Source of the DNA: Dolichospermum planctonicum
GTDB lineage: Bacteria > Cyanobacteriota > Cyanobacteriia > Cyanobacteriales > Nostocaceae
Assembly (NCBI RefSeq): GCF_005402965.1
Contig: NZ_BJCF01000033.1
Coordinates: 1 to 51,953, forward strand
DNA length: 51,953 nucleotides
Reading direction: 5' to 3'
Shown: positions 1 through 8,352 of the stretch, piece by piece
Layout of the letters: each line of letters starts with the position of its first letter
How positions within the stretch are numbered: the stretch's first letter is position 1
Notes under the pieces: generated by a model
Database searches by the model: none
What the model saw: only the letters and a program-made list of their open reading frames with translations
What the model was told of the DNA's origin: nothing
Position numbers and translations under genes: made by a program

Positions 1-2
1 AA

Positions 3-623
3 AACCAAAGTATCGGTATTGATTTAGGAATAAAAACTTTTGCTGTAATGAGTAATGGAGAAAAAGCCCAAAGTCCTGATTACTCAAAATTAGACAGGAA
101 GATTCGTAAACTCCAGAAAAAACTAGCAAGGCAACCCAAAGACTCAAAACGCAGTCATAAAACTCGAATTAAAATTGCCAAACTGCACAATCAAATTACT
201 GATACTCGCCAATACTTTCTTCACAAACTATCCACCAAGATTATTAGCGAAAACCAAGTTATTGTTTTGGAAGATTTGAATGTGTCGGGTATGGTTAAAA
301 ATCGCAAACTTACCAGGTCAATTAGTCTACAAGGGTGGAGGCAATTTAGAACTTTATGCGAAGGTAAAGCAGAAAAGTTTAATAGAGATTTCCGTGTTAT
401 TAGTAGATGGGAAGCAACAAGTCAAATTTGCTCTAAATGTGGATACAAATGGGGCAAACTTGATTTAAAAATTCGGTCGGTTAAGTGTTTAAATTGCGGA
501 ACTGAACACGACCGAGATGAAAATGCTGCTAAAAATATAAATAAAGCCGGGATAGGTCATTGCCACGGCTCTAAACGGACGCAGAGACAGAATAAGACTA
601 CTTCGGTTAGCGTCAGTCAGTGA
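3..623 (+). CDS. tnpB: TnpB (IS200/IS605 OrfB) RNA-guided nuclease, C-terminal part, 5' end outside window
   Basis: This is the C-terminal two-thirds or so of a transposon-associated RNA-guided DNA nuclease. The frame is open from the first bases, so the gene starts outside the window; the first ATG inside it (48) is not the real start. RuvC-I is visible as GIDLGIKTFA with its Asp, RuvC-II as VLEDLN with its Glu, and RuvC-III as HDRDENAAKNI. A zinc finger with two CxxC pairs (CSKCG, CLNCG) lies between RuvC-II and RuvC-III. The TGA at 621-623 is followed by an IS right end that finishes in TATGTCAA (661-668). All three catalytic acids are present, so the visible part looks intact. No tnpA is visible; it could lie outside the window or the element could be TnpB-only. 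Confidence 0.93.
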   Translation, partial: NQSIGIDLGIKTFAVMSNGEKAQSPDYSKLDRKIRKLQKKLARQPKDSKRSHKTRIKIAKLHNQITDTRQYFLHKLSTKIISENQVIVLEDLNVSGMVKNRKLTRSISLQGWRQFRTLCEGKAEKFNRDFRVISRWEATSQICSKCGYKWGKLDLKIRSVKCLNCGTEHDRDENAAKNINKAGIGHCHGSKRTQRQNKTTSVSVSQ

Positions 624-688
624 AGCGTCAAGTGTTTCCCCGCTTCTTTAGGACGGTGAGTATGTCAAAATTTGCTCTCTATTTGCAG
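480..688 (+). ncRNA. Putative omegaRNA (reRNA) at the tnpB 3' end with flanking guide
   Basis: In IS200/IS605 elements the TnpB guide RNA overlaps the 3' end of tnpB and the element right end, and its guide segment is the flanking host DNA just beyond that end. Here the right end is inferred at 668 because the octamer TATGTCAA recurs at the end of two other relics in this window. The bases after 668 would then be the guide. The 5' limit given is a guess, and nothing in the sequence proves transcription. Confidence 0.35.
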
Positions 689-1103
689 AGAAACTTTTTT
701 TTCCGAATTGGCGACAAGTTTAATCTATCTTTGCTAAATCCTTACCATTTTACGACCCTTATTTAAAGATTGTTATAAGTTAGTAGTAAAATGTATTTAT
801 ATATACTTTTTTTTTCGAGCAGTTAAAAAACAATCTACATATAGATTCTGAATGCAGATTAATCATCTGTAGCCATAGAAGTTACCAAGGTTGAACCTAT
901 AAATAAACCTAGTTTCAGCCACATTTCTCCGTAGTTTTCAGTCATGTTTTTTGCCAGTGTAGTTGACAAAAAAACAGAGTTATTGAATAACTAATCTTGT
1001 GAATTAAGTGGTCATGTAAATCACGGAGATAGAGAAGACAAAAAAACATCTTATACCAACCATTATCTAAGATAATGACTAGTAACTACCTGGTTTATTG
1101 CTT
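624..1103. other. Gene-free stretch after tnpB
   Basis: It holds the IS right end (to 668), then a weak stem made by CTCT and AGAG near 673-690 followed by a run of T, which could end tnpB transcription. Several short T-rich and palindromic stretches follow (for example around 835-850). I see no coding sequence or RNA gene. The promoter of the small gene at 1104 probably lies at the right edge. Confidence 0.5.
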
Positions 1104-1301
1104 ATGAAAACTCGATACGTCATTCGTCACTTGGTCGAAAAAGCCCTACATATCAGAAAATTAACACCAGAAATAGAAAATGAGATTAACTCAGAACTGA
1201 CAAAACTGGGTCATATATCTGATGTTGACTATGAAGCCTTAGAATTACTGATGGCAGAAATGGACGCTGGTAGGGTACAGTTAGTTCCTAGCTGGGGATA
1301 G
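1104..1301 (+). CDS. Small conserved cyanobacterial protein, unknown function
   Basis: A 65-residue soluble protein starting MKTRYVIRHLVEKAL. ATG at 1104 is preferred to the TTG at 1098. It is predicted to be mostly helical and charged, with an acidic middle and the end VQLVPSWG. There is no signal peptide, membrane segment or cysteine. The composition and clean start suggest a real gene, and proteins of this kind are familiar from filamentous cyanobacteria, but I know no function. It stands alone, 254 bases before clpS on the same strand. Confidence 0.65.
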   Translation: MKTRYVIRHLVEKALHIRKLTPEIENEINSELTKLGHISDVDYEALELLMAEMDAGRVQLVPSWG

Positions 1302-1555
1302 CCTGATAACTCCAGTTGTGAGTGAAAGCATGGGAAAACAAAGGAGAATTTTCCTGGACCATAGGCCAAGCCGCTTTATTTGTGTTATAATGCTAAAGTG
1401 AAAAATCTGTAAGCAACGCCACAAGTATTTTCAGATAAAAATACGGCGTACCCCAATCTTCAGATTGGATAGTCTATACAGAGGTAAATAACTGTTAAGC
1501 AGCTGCTCAACAGTAACTATATTCTAGTAAATCAAGGATAAAAGAGCAAAAAATC

Positions 1556-1837
1556 GTGTCAGTCGAAACCATTGAGAAGCGTTCTACATCCCGCCAGCTC
1601 GCGCCTCGATATCGCGTTTTGCTTCATAATGATGATTACAATTCCATGGAGTACGTAGTTCAAGTGCTAATGACTACCGTTACTAGCATTACTCAACCCC
1701 AGGCTGTTAGTATCATGATGGAAGCTCACCATAACGGGTTAGCTTTGGTGATTAGTTGCGCTCAAGAACACGCGGAATTTTATTGTGAAACACTCACAAA
1801 CCATGGTTTGATTAGTACAATTGAACCCGATGAATAA
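1556..1837 (+). CDS. clpS: ClpS, adaptor of the ClpAP/ClpCP protease
   Basis: ClpS binds proteins with destabilising N-terminal residues (N-degrons) and hands them to the Clp chaperone, ClpC in cyanobacteria, for degradation in the cytoplasm. The 93-residue protein has the family signature: the loop LLHNDDYNSMEYVVQVL with the substrate-pocket Asn-Asp-Asp, then VSIMMEAHHNGLALV and the tail AQEHAEFYCETL. The start is GTG at 1556; no ATG fits. Length is normal for the family. It lies 30 bases before a membrane protease gene on the same strand, so they may be cotranscribed, although repeat-type DNA fills the gap. Confidence 0.95.
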   Translation: MSVETIEKRSTSRQLAPRYRVLLHNDDYNSMEYVVQVLMTTVTSITQPQAVSIMMEAHHNGLALVISCAQEHAEFYCETLTNHGLISTIEPDE

Positions 1838-1867
1838 TCATTGGTCATTGGCCATTGGTCAATAAGG

Positions 1868-2698
1868 ATGAAAATTAATCTCACTCACCTTACCCAATAC
1901 CCGGTTTATGTAAGGCTGGTTTGCTTTATACTAGCCTTACTGTTGTTGTGGCTACCCCTAGCTGTACCAATTTATTGGTTAGTTCCAGATTCTAATTTAG
2001 AAAGTATCTTGACAATTGTGATATTATATGTCGAGTTTATTTTGCTGCTGAATATCTGGGGGAAAAAAGTCTATCAAAAACCAGGAATATTCAGCCGTTA
2101 TGGGTTAGAATTTACACGCTTTAATGGTATAGAACTCTTCCAAGGGTTGACCATAGGATTAATTAGTGTTTTAGTCTTATTTAGTTTAGAAGCTGTGCTA
2201 GGTTGGTTAGTATGGCAACAACCCAAAGCATTTTTAGGGAAAATAATATTAGAAGGTTTATTAGTTGGTTTTGGTGTAGGTTTTGCAGAAGAACTATTAT
2301 TCCGGGGTTGGTTATTAGATGAACTACAAAGAGATTATAAATTAAATACTGCCCTTTGGATAGATGCAATTTTATTTGCTGTTACCCATTTCATTAAACC
2401 CTTAGAGGCAATTATTCACACTTTACCACAGTTTCCGGCCTTAGTGCTATTGGGTTTAACCCAGGTATGGGGAAAACGTTGGAAACGGGGACGTTTAGGC
2501 TTACCTATAGGTTTACATGGTGGACTAGTTTGGGGCTATTATATCATTAATGTTGGACAATTAACCCAATATTCGGGACAAGTTCCTGATTGGGTAACTG
2601 GTGTGAATAATAATCCTTTGCAGGGAGTTATGGGAGTATTATTCATGGCTGGACTAGCTTGGTGGATAGGTAGTCAACAATTAAAAAGGCCAAATTAA
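1868..2698 (+). CDS. CPBP-family intramembrane metalloprotease (CAAX protease-like)
   Basis: A 276-residue multi-pass membrane protein of the Rce1/CPBP (Abi) family. The metal-binding motifs are present in order: EELLFRGWLL (EExxxR), FAVTHFIK (FxxxH) and GLHGGLVWG. About seven hydrophobic segments are visible. The start is set at ATG 1868 (MKINLTH), because the longer reading frame begins with a TTG inside the repeat-like sequence CATTGGTCATTGGCC. Its substrate is unknown; the family cleaves within membranes or protects against peptides. A second member lies at 22684-23544 in the same window. It is convergent with the DUF4079 gene, with only 11 bases between. Confidence 0.88.
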   Translation: MKINLTHLTQYPVYVRLVCFILALLLLWLPLAVPIYWLVPDSNLESILTIVILYVEFILLLNIWGKKVYQKPGIFSRYGLEFTRFNGIELFQGLTIGLISVLVLFSLEAVLGWLVWQQPKAFLGKIILEGLLVGFGVGFAEELLFRGWLLDELQRDYKLNTALWIDAILFAVTHFIKPLEAIIHTLPQFPALVLLGLTQVWGKRWKRGRLGLPIGLHGGLVWGYYIINVGQLTQYSGQVPDWVTGVNNNPLQGVMGVLFMAGLAWWIGSQQLKRPN

Positions 2699-2709
2699 CC
2701 TATAGCTAA

Positions 2710-3171
2710 TTAAGGTAAATACTTTTGTACCACCGTCCAACCACTCAGCGATACCCAAATAAAGCCCGGTAATAATAATAGATTACAACCAAGATGTAAA
2801 GGTCTAGCCCAAGACTTGCCCGTACTAATTTGCGTGGCGCTAAAAGCAGATACTAAAACTAATATCACCACTATTAACCCAGCCCCTAAATGTGGAGAAT
2901 GTCCTAAAGAACCAAAATGTCCCAAAGTACCCACAATACCAACTGCTAACAGGAGTAAGACTAGACTAACCATAGTGATGCCGATGATATAATGCAGCAA
3001 TAGCACTTGACCACGATGCCACGGTAATATAATCTCCATGGGGACTTTGAGAGTAGTTTTAACCCGCAACATCCAAATACCAGTGATTGCTAAAAACAAG
3101 TATGCCATCAAAGATAACCCCATTGACCAGGCGGCTATTTTCCATAACCATAGAAAAGAAGGTAAGTGCAT
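2710..3171 (-). CDS. DUF4079-type membrane protein
   Basis: A 153-residue protein with four predicted membrane helices, starting MHLPSFLWLWKIAAW. It resembles the cyanobacterial and plastid DUF4079 family: conserved histidines sit in PWHRGQVLLLHY and SLGHSPHLGAG, an arrangement reminiscent of haem-binding membrane proteins, but no function is established that I know of. It is convergent with the CPBP protease gene and 133 bases downstream of fabD in the minus direction. It is not clearly part of the plsX-fabH-fabD operon. Confidence 0.75.
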   Translation of the reverse strand: MHLPSFLWLWKIAAWSMGLSLMAYLFLAITGIWMLRVKTTLKVPMEIILPWHRGQVLLLHYIIGITMVSLVLLLLAVGIVGTLGHFGSLGHSPHLGAGLIVVILVLVSAFSATQISTGKSWARPLHLGCNLLLLPGFIWVSLSGWTVVQKYLP

Positions 3172-3304
3172 AAAAAACAGTTCAGTTCGTACTGGTAGTT
3201 GTTTTGAGCGTGTAGCGGGATAATTAACTATTCCTTTTCAGCAAGTCTTAAAGAATCTGCGTGTCTTTAGACCGCAGAGCGTCAAGATGTTTAATGAGTT
3301 TAAC

Positions 3305-4186
3305 CTAAACAGGCAACTCCTGAGCATTACGAATATTTTCCAAAATTAACCCAGAAGTAGTCCGTTTAATTAAACCAGTTAAAACGTTACCAGGACCAAT
3401 TTCCACAACCTTCTCAACACCATTTTCTGGGAATTGTAAGGAAATTTCTCGCCAACGCACAGGTCCTGTCATTTGTTGAGAAAGGCGCTCTTTCAAAGTT
3501 TTTGCTTCTGTGGCTGGAATTGGGTCAACATTAGATAAAACTGGGACAGTTGCTGACTGAAAAATCACTGAGTCTAAAACTTCTTGAAATTCCGTTGCTG
3601 CTGCTTTCATTAAATGGGAATGAAATGCTCCTGAAACCTTTAAAGGAATAGCCTTTCTGGTTTTGACTCGAGACGTGACAGCTTGCACAGCTTCAGGTGT
3701 GCCAGAAATTACGACTTGAGTAGGACTGTTATCATTTGCCAAAACTACATTAGGTGTTTCACTAATAACTTTTTCCAACTCCTCTCTATTAAAGTTTACC
3801 AGTGCGGCCATCATCCCGCCAGCAGCACTTTCCATCAGTTCCGCCCGCCGCTTTACTAAGTATAAACCAGCAGACCATTCAAAAACTCCGGCGACATAAA
3901 GAGCGATATATTCCCCTAAACTGTGACCTGCAACTAAGTCTGGTTGCTGTCCTTTCTCTCGCAATATATCAGCAATTATACTTTCGATGACATATAAACT
4001 CGGCTGGGTATAAAGTGTCCGTGATAAGGTGTCAATGTCGCTTTGACAGATATCTATCACAGACCAGCCCAAAATGGCCTCAGCTTGAATAAATTTTTCT
4101 TTGGCAGATGGTAGATTTAATAGGTCTACTCCCATGGACAATGCTTGAGAACCTTGTCCGGGAAACACCCATGCAGTTTTAGTCAT
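3305..4186 (-). CDS. fabD: Malonyl-CoA:ACP transacylase FabD
   Basis: FabD moves malonyl groups from CoA to acyl carrier protein in type II fatty acid synthesis. The 293-residue protein has the entry loop FPGQGSQ at residues 8-14, the nucleophile motif GHSLGEY (Ser near residue 92) and the catalytic His in GAFHSHLM near residue 194, with GPGNVLTGL near the C-terminus. Length is standard. It follows fabH by 35 bases on the same strand, and that gap is filled by a short TCAGTTG tandem repeat. It is the last gene of the plsX-fabH-fabD group. Confidence 0.97.
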   Translation of the reverse strand: MTKTAWVFPGQGSQALSMGVDLLNLPSAKEKFIQAEAILGWSVIDICQSDIDTLSRTLYTQPSLYVIESIIADILREKGQQPDLVAGHSLGEYIALYVAGVFEWSAGLYLVKRRAELMESAAGGMMAALVNFNREELEKVISETPNVVLANDNSPTQVVISGTPEAVQAVTSRVKTRKAIPLKVSGAFHSHLMKAAATEFQEVLDSVIFQSATVPVLSNVDPIPATEAKTLKERLSQQMTGPVRWREISLQFPENGVEKVVEIGPGNVLTGLIKRTTSGLILENIRNAQELPV

Positions 4187-4221
4187 TTGTTATTAATCAG
4201 TTGTCAGTTGTCAGTTGTCAA

Positions 4222-5223
4222 TTATCTTCCCCATTGGAAAATGGCCGCACCCCAGGAAAGTCCAGCCCCAAAACCAGAGATGGCAATGATATCATTAGTT
4301 TTGATTTTTCCCTCTCGCACCGCTTCATCTAAAGCTAGGGGAATAGAGGCGGCAGAGGTGTTACCATAGTTAGCAACATTGCTGATAACTTTATGTTCAG
4401 GAATATTCAAGCGTTCAGCAACGGAATTAATAATTCTTTGATTTGCTTGATGTAATATTAGCCAGTCTATATTTTCCACTCTCAGGTTAGCTACAAATAG
4501 GGCTTTATCTATTACTTCGGGAACTTTTTGGACAGCAAAGCGGTAAACTTCTTTTCCATTCATGGTCATGGGCTGATATTTGCCCGTAGATACATGAATA
4601 TCCCCTGTCAGTTCTACACTAGAGCCATGATAGGACAGATTCAGATATTGGTTTTGAGAACCGTCGCTTTTCAGGGAAAATCCTAATAAGCGATCGCTTT
4701 TACTCGCTTGTAATACCACTGCTCCAGCCCCATCACCAAACAATACACAACTGCGTCTATCCTGCCAATCTACCCAGCGAGAGAGGATATCTGCCCCAAT
4801 CAAGAGTACATTCTGATAAACACCTGTTTTAATGTATTGTGCCGCCGTTACCAAACCGAAGACAAAACCGGAACAAGCAGCAGTTAAGTCAAAGGCCACT
4901 GCTTTGATAGCACCTAATTCACTTTGAACACGGCAAGCAGTTCCAAATAGGTCATCCGGGGTAGATGTGGCCAGTAAAATTAAGTCTATGTCTGCTGCTG
5001 TAATTCCTGCTGCTGCAATAGCCTGTTGACTCGCAGCGGTGGCTAATAATGTGAGTGAGTCAGCGGGTAATGCTAACCGTCGCTGACTTATACCTGTTCT
5101 AGAAGTAATCCACTCATCTGATGTTTCCACCAATTGAGTTAATTGTTGGTTATGTAAAACCGTTGCTGGGACTGCTGAACCACTGCCTGTAATTGCTATG
5201 CCGCTGGCTAAAAAATTTTGCAC
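4222..5223 (-). CDS. fabH: 3-oxoacyl-ACP synthase III FabH
   Basis: FabH condenses acetyl-CoA with malonyl-ACP to start fatty acid chains. The 333-residue protein shows the catalytic Cys in TAACSGF near residue 115, His in HQANQRI near 257 and Asn in NYGNTSAAS near 286, plus the glycine-rich C-terminal GFGAGLSWGAA. The start MQNFLASGIAITGSGSA is in line with homologues. It lies between plsX (upstream, 190-base gap holding a hairpin) and fabD (downstream, 35 bases), so substrate supply and condensation are made together. Confidence 0.97.
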   Translation of the reverse strand: MQNFLASGIAITGSGSAVPATVLHNQQLTQLVETSDEWITSRTGISQRRLALPADSLTLLATAASQQAIAAAGITAADIDLILLATSTPDDLFGTACRVQSELGAIKAVAFDLTAACSGFVFGLVTAAQYIKTGVYQNVLLIGADILSRWVDWQDRRSCVLFGDGAGAVVLQASKSDRLLGFSLKSDGSQNQYLNLSYHGSSVELTGDIHVSTGKYQPMTMNGKEVYRFAVQKVPEVIDKALFVANLRVENIDWLILHQANQRIINSVAERLNIPEHKVISNVANYGNTSAASIPLALDEAVREGKIKTNDIIAISGFGAGLSWGAAIFQWGR

Positions 5224-5327
5224 TTCTTAATATCCTCAGTTGTCAATTGTCAGTGATTAATTGTCAATTGTCTTGTTTGTAAGCATTAATAACGAGTACC
5301 AATGACAATTCCAATTTGAGTTATCAA

Positions 5328-5349
5328 ATTAGGGATTTTCATCCCTAAT
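5328..5349. terminator. Perfect hairpin between plsX and fabH
   Basis: ATTAGGGAT and ATCCCTAAT form a nine-pair stem around a TTTC loop. Further out CCAATTT pairs with AAATTGG. There is no strong T run on either side, so it may be an attenuator, a processing site or a repeat-derived palindrome rather than a classic terminator. Confidence 0.45.
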
Positions 5350-5413
5350 CTAAAATTGGATGACAATTGACAAATAGCTGTTAGCGATAATTTCCATAGT
5401 TGAGAAATACCAA

Positions 5414-6439
5414 CTAACTACTTTCATTTTGCAGAATTTGATATTGGGATTGGAGTCTTGTTAACACCTGATTATCTACAGCTTCCTTAGCCATGCGAAT
5501 GGCGCTAAAAATAGATGGTGCTTGGGAACTACCATGACCAATAAAACAAATACCGCTGACACCTAAAAGCAAAGCCCCTCCATGTTCAGCGTGATCCATG
5601 CGCTGTTTAACGCGCTTGAGGTTGGGTTTTAAAATTGCTGTCCCGATTTGACCATGTAGCCCTTGGGGTAATTCTTCTCGCAGAATTTGCAGAATTACAC
5701 CTCCGACTGCTTCGGCAAATTTTAGTAAAATATTACCCACAAAGCCGTCACAGACAATCACATCAAATTCACCGGATAATACATCGCGTCCTTCTGCATT
5801 ACCAGTAAAATTAATTTGAGTATTTTCCCTTAACAATTGGTGGGCGCGAAAAACCACTTCATTACCCTTGGTATCTTCTTCGCCAATATTCAGTAAACCT
5901 ATTTTGGGGTTTTCTGTTCCCAAAACATACTGACTGTAAATTGAACCCATGACTGCAAACTGTTCCAAAAATTTAGGGCGACAGTCTACATTCGCACCGA
6001 CATCCAGTATCATTACTGGTTTACCGACTTTGATGGTGGGGAATACTGTAGCAATCGCTGGACGGTCTATTCCCGGTAATCTTCCTAATCGCAGCAAAGC
6101 CGAGGCCATGGCCGCCCCAGAGTGTCCCGCAGAAAATACCGCATCTGCTCGTTTATTTTTGACTAAATCCATCGCTACATTGATAGAAGATTCTCGCTTA
6201 CGCCTAACTGCGTTGAGAGGCTCTTCATCCATAGCGATCGCTTCCTTAGCAGGAACAATCTCCAAGTCCGCCATATTAGTTTTTGGCGGTATTACAGCCT
6301 CAATTCCTTGGGGATCTCCGACCAATAATATTTTCACACCCAATTCTTCTCTCGCCCGCAGTGCGCCAGCGACAATTTCAGCGGGTGCATGATCTCCCCC
6401 CATCGCGTCAATTGCGATTCTTACACCTGTCGATCCCAT
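5414..6439 (-). CDS. plsX: Phosphate acyltransferase PlsX
   Basis: PlsX converts acyl-ACP to acyl-phosphate, the acyl donor used by PlsY at the start of membrane phospholipid synthesis. The 341-residue protein begins MGSTGVRIAIDAMGGDHAP, the family's N-terminal signature. Also present are KRESSINVAMDLVK, FSAGHSGAAMA, LDVGANVDCRP, NIGEEDTKGN and CDGFVGNILLK, all in the expected order. It is the first gene of plsX-fabH-fabD, and its promoter should lie in the 500-base gap at 6440-6941. Confidence 0.97.
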   Translation of the reverse strand: MGSTGVRIAIDAMGGDHAPAEIVAGALRAREELGVKILLVGDPQGIEAVIPPKTNMADLEIVPAKEAIAMDEEPLNAVRRKRESSINVAMDLVKNKRADAVFSAGHSGAAMASALLRLGRLPGIDRPAIATVFPTIKVGKPVMILDVGANVDCRPKFLEQFAVMGSIYSQYVLGTENPKIGLLNIGEEDTKGNEVVFRAHQLLRENTQINFTGNAEGRDVLSGEFDVIVCDGFVGNILLKFAEAVGGVILQILREELPQGLHGQIGTAILKPNLKRVKQRMDHAEHGGALLLGVSGICFIGHGSSQAPSIFSAIRMAKEAVDNQVLTRLQSQYQILQNESS

Positions 6440-6941
6440 TGCTCAGAGCTTATAGAAACCTTACAAATTTTATCAGATTGTAATACTTAAAAATGCAAAA
6501 TTCTCAAAAAAGCCATCAGAAATTATCGGGAAGTAGGTTCAGAACCCTAGAATCAAAATCTAGATAGCATCAAAGCACCAGATTTATCTCCCAGTGACCT
6601 ATCAAACCTCCCCACGGTAAGCACACAACAACAACTAATGGTACAACCCGCTTAAAATTAGCCTTGGGCATCTGCTAGTTAGGGAAAATGTCTGATAGCC
6701 CAGGATGTCCATGATTAAAGGATTTACAGAATTACAACAGAAAATTACTCACCAATGAAATGACCCATTACCCATTACCAGCCCCAACTAGATAACTAGT
6801 AACTTGAGTTATTAATTAACAATCGTGTTAGCATTGATGACAGAATTAAGCTGTGGACATCCATAAGTTTGCATAAATACTTATTAGCAGGCATTAACTC
6901 TACCTATTTTTACTAAAATTACGGCACTCCAAAGAACAAAG
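6440..6941. other. Divergent promoter region of plsX and the MATE gene, with a degraded MITE copy
   Basis: About 500 bases between divergent genes. Roughly 6670-6817 resembles the element at 29937-30099: both share TGCTAGTTAG near the left, a GATGTCC/AATGTCC block with a TTAAAGGAT block, and CAACTAGATAACTAG near the right. No open reading frame or RNA gene is visible. Promoters for both genes must be here, but I cannot assign boxes with confidence. Confidence 0.5.
6670..6817. mobile_element. Degraded MITE-like dispersed repeat (copy 2)
   Basis: Similar along its length to 29937-30099. The right end keeps CTAGATAACTAGTAACTTGA, while the left inverted end is reduced to CTGCTAGTTAG. No coding capacity. 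Confidence 0.5.
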
Positions 6942-8297
6942 ATGATATTTACAGTTCCCAATAAGTACAACTTCTTAGGCCGGTTTTACCGATTAACCAG
7001 TATCAGCGTTCTCAGTAACATGATGATTCCTTTAGCTGGTTTGGTAGACATTGCTTTTTTAGGACATTTAACAGATATTCGACATTTAGCAGGAGTAATT
7101 TTAGCAACTATTCTCTTTGATTATCTTTATCGAGTATTAAAATTTATCCGTTCTAGCACTAATGCCATTACCGCTCAAGCAGTAGGCAAAGATGATAATA
7201 AGGAGGTAATTTTAGCTGGTTTACGTAGCGGTTTAATTGCTTTATTCCTGGGTTTAATTATTATTTTATTACAGTATCCTTTACAAAAAATTGGCTTTTT
7301 TATTTTAAGTGGGTCTTCAGATATCGAAGCTGCTGGAGTTGATTATTTTTATGCACGAATTTGGGCTGCACCGGCTGTACTACTCAATTTTGTTTTATTC
7401 GGTTGGTTTTTAGGTAGAGAAATGAATTGGGTAGTCTTATTAATGTCAATTGTGGGTAATGGTTCTAATGTATTATTAGATTACTTAATGATTTTTCAAT
7501 GGGGTTGGGCAAGTACAGGAGCCGGTTTAGCAACAGCATTAAGCCAATATTTAGCCTTAATTGTCGGCTTAATATGGATGGTTTTTACTATTCCTTGGCA
7601 AACCGTACCAGCCGCTATTAAGGAATTATTTGATTGGGTAGCTTTGCAAGGAACTGTTGCTTTAAAAGGTAATATTTTGATCCGTTACATATTATTGATT
7701 TCTGTCTATTCTATCTTTACTAATTTAAGTGCCACCATGGGAACAACGATCTTAGCACAAAATGGTTTATTGTTACAAATTGCCATTTTAAGTCAGTTCA
7801 CCATTAATGGTGTCGGACTAACAGTGCAAACTATGACAGCTAATTTTAAAAGTAAAGGTAATACCCAAGAAATGATACCTTTATTGATAGTTGCTGGACT
7901 GACTAGTTTAGTCATAGCATTAGGGTTTGCTGGCACATCTATCTTATTTCCTAATCAGATATTTGGATTATTAACTAATCATGCAGAAGTTAATCAAGAT
8001 ATTAATCAATATACGATTTGGTTACTTCCGGTTTGCGTAGTTACAGGTATAACTTTTGTTTTAGAAGGTTATTTTATCGGTTTAAGAGAAGGTGCAACTT
8101 TGCGGAATGTAGTATTATTATCTTTTGCAGTAGGTTTCATGCCACTAGTAATTGCTGCCTGGTATTTTCATAGTAATCATTTATTGTGGTCTACTTTAGT
8201 CTCTTATATGGCAGGTAATATGCTTTTACTAGCTGTATCTATCCCCCGAACCTTGAAAGATGAAAGTTTACAAAATCAGCCATTAATTTCTAGTTGA
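6942..8297 (+). CDS. MATE-family multidrug/cation efflux transporter (DinF/NorM type)
   Basis: A 451-residue integral membrane protein with about twelve hydrophobic helices, typical of the MATE family, which exports cationic compounds in exchange for Na+ or H+. The N-terminal block NMMIPLAGLVDIAFLGHL is the DinF-type signature. The region WGWASTGAGLATALSQY is the second typical motif. The substrate cannot be read from the sequence. ATG 6942 gives a normal N-terminus. It is divergent from plsX and convergent with pepA, separated from the latter by a perfect hairpin. Confidence 0.9.
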   Translation: MIFTVPNKYNFLGRFYRLTSISVLSNMMIPLAGLVDIAFLGHLTDIRHLAGVILATILFDYLYRVLKFIRSSTNAITAQAVGKDDNKEVILAGLRSGLIALFLGLIIILLQYPLQKIGFFILSGSSDIEAAGVDYFYARIWAAPAVLLNFVLFGWFLGREMNWVVLLMSIVGNGSNVLLDYLMIFQWGWASTGAGLATALSQYLALIVGLIWMVFTIPWQTVPAAIKELFDWVALQGTVALKGNILIRYILLISVYSIFTNLSATMGTTILAQNGLLLQIAILSQFTINGVGLTVQTMTANFKSKGNTQEMIPLLIVAGLTSLVIALGFAGTSILFPNQIFGLLTNHAEVNQDINQYTIWLLPVCVVTGITFVLEGYFIGLREGATLRNVVLLSFAVGFMPLVIAAWYFHSNHLLWSTLVSYMAGNMLLLAVSIPRTLKDESLQNQPLISS

Positions 8298-8313
8298 TAG
8301 TCCAGAATTCTCG

Positions 8314-8335
8314 TTCCCAGTCTCCAGACTGGGAA
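8314..8335. terminator. Bidirectional hairpin between MATE and pepA genes
   Basis: TTCCCAGTCT and AGACTGGGAA form a perfect ten-base inverted repeat with a two-base centre, placed exactly between two convergent stop codons. There is no clear T run, so it may work through structure or belong to a dispersed palindrome family. Confidence 0.55.
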
Positions 8336-8352
8336 TACAGGGCTATCAAAGT

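Noticed and set aside
280-468. A 62-codon frame within tnpB
   Set aside because: It is an out-of-frame shadow of the tnpB coding sequence.
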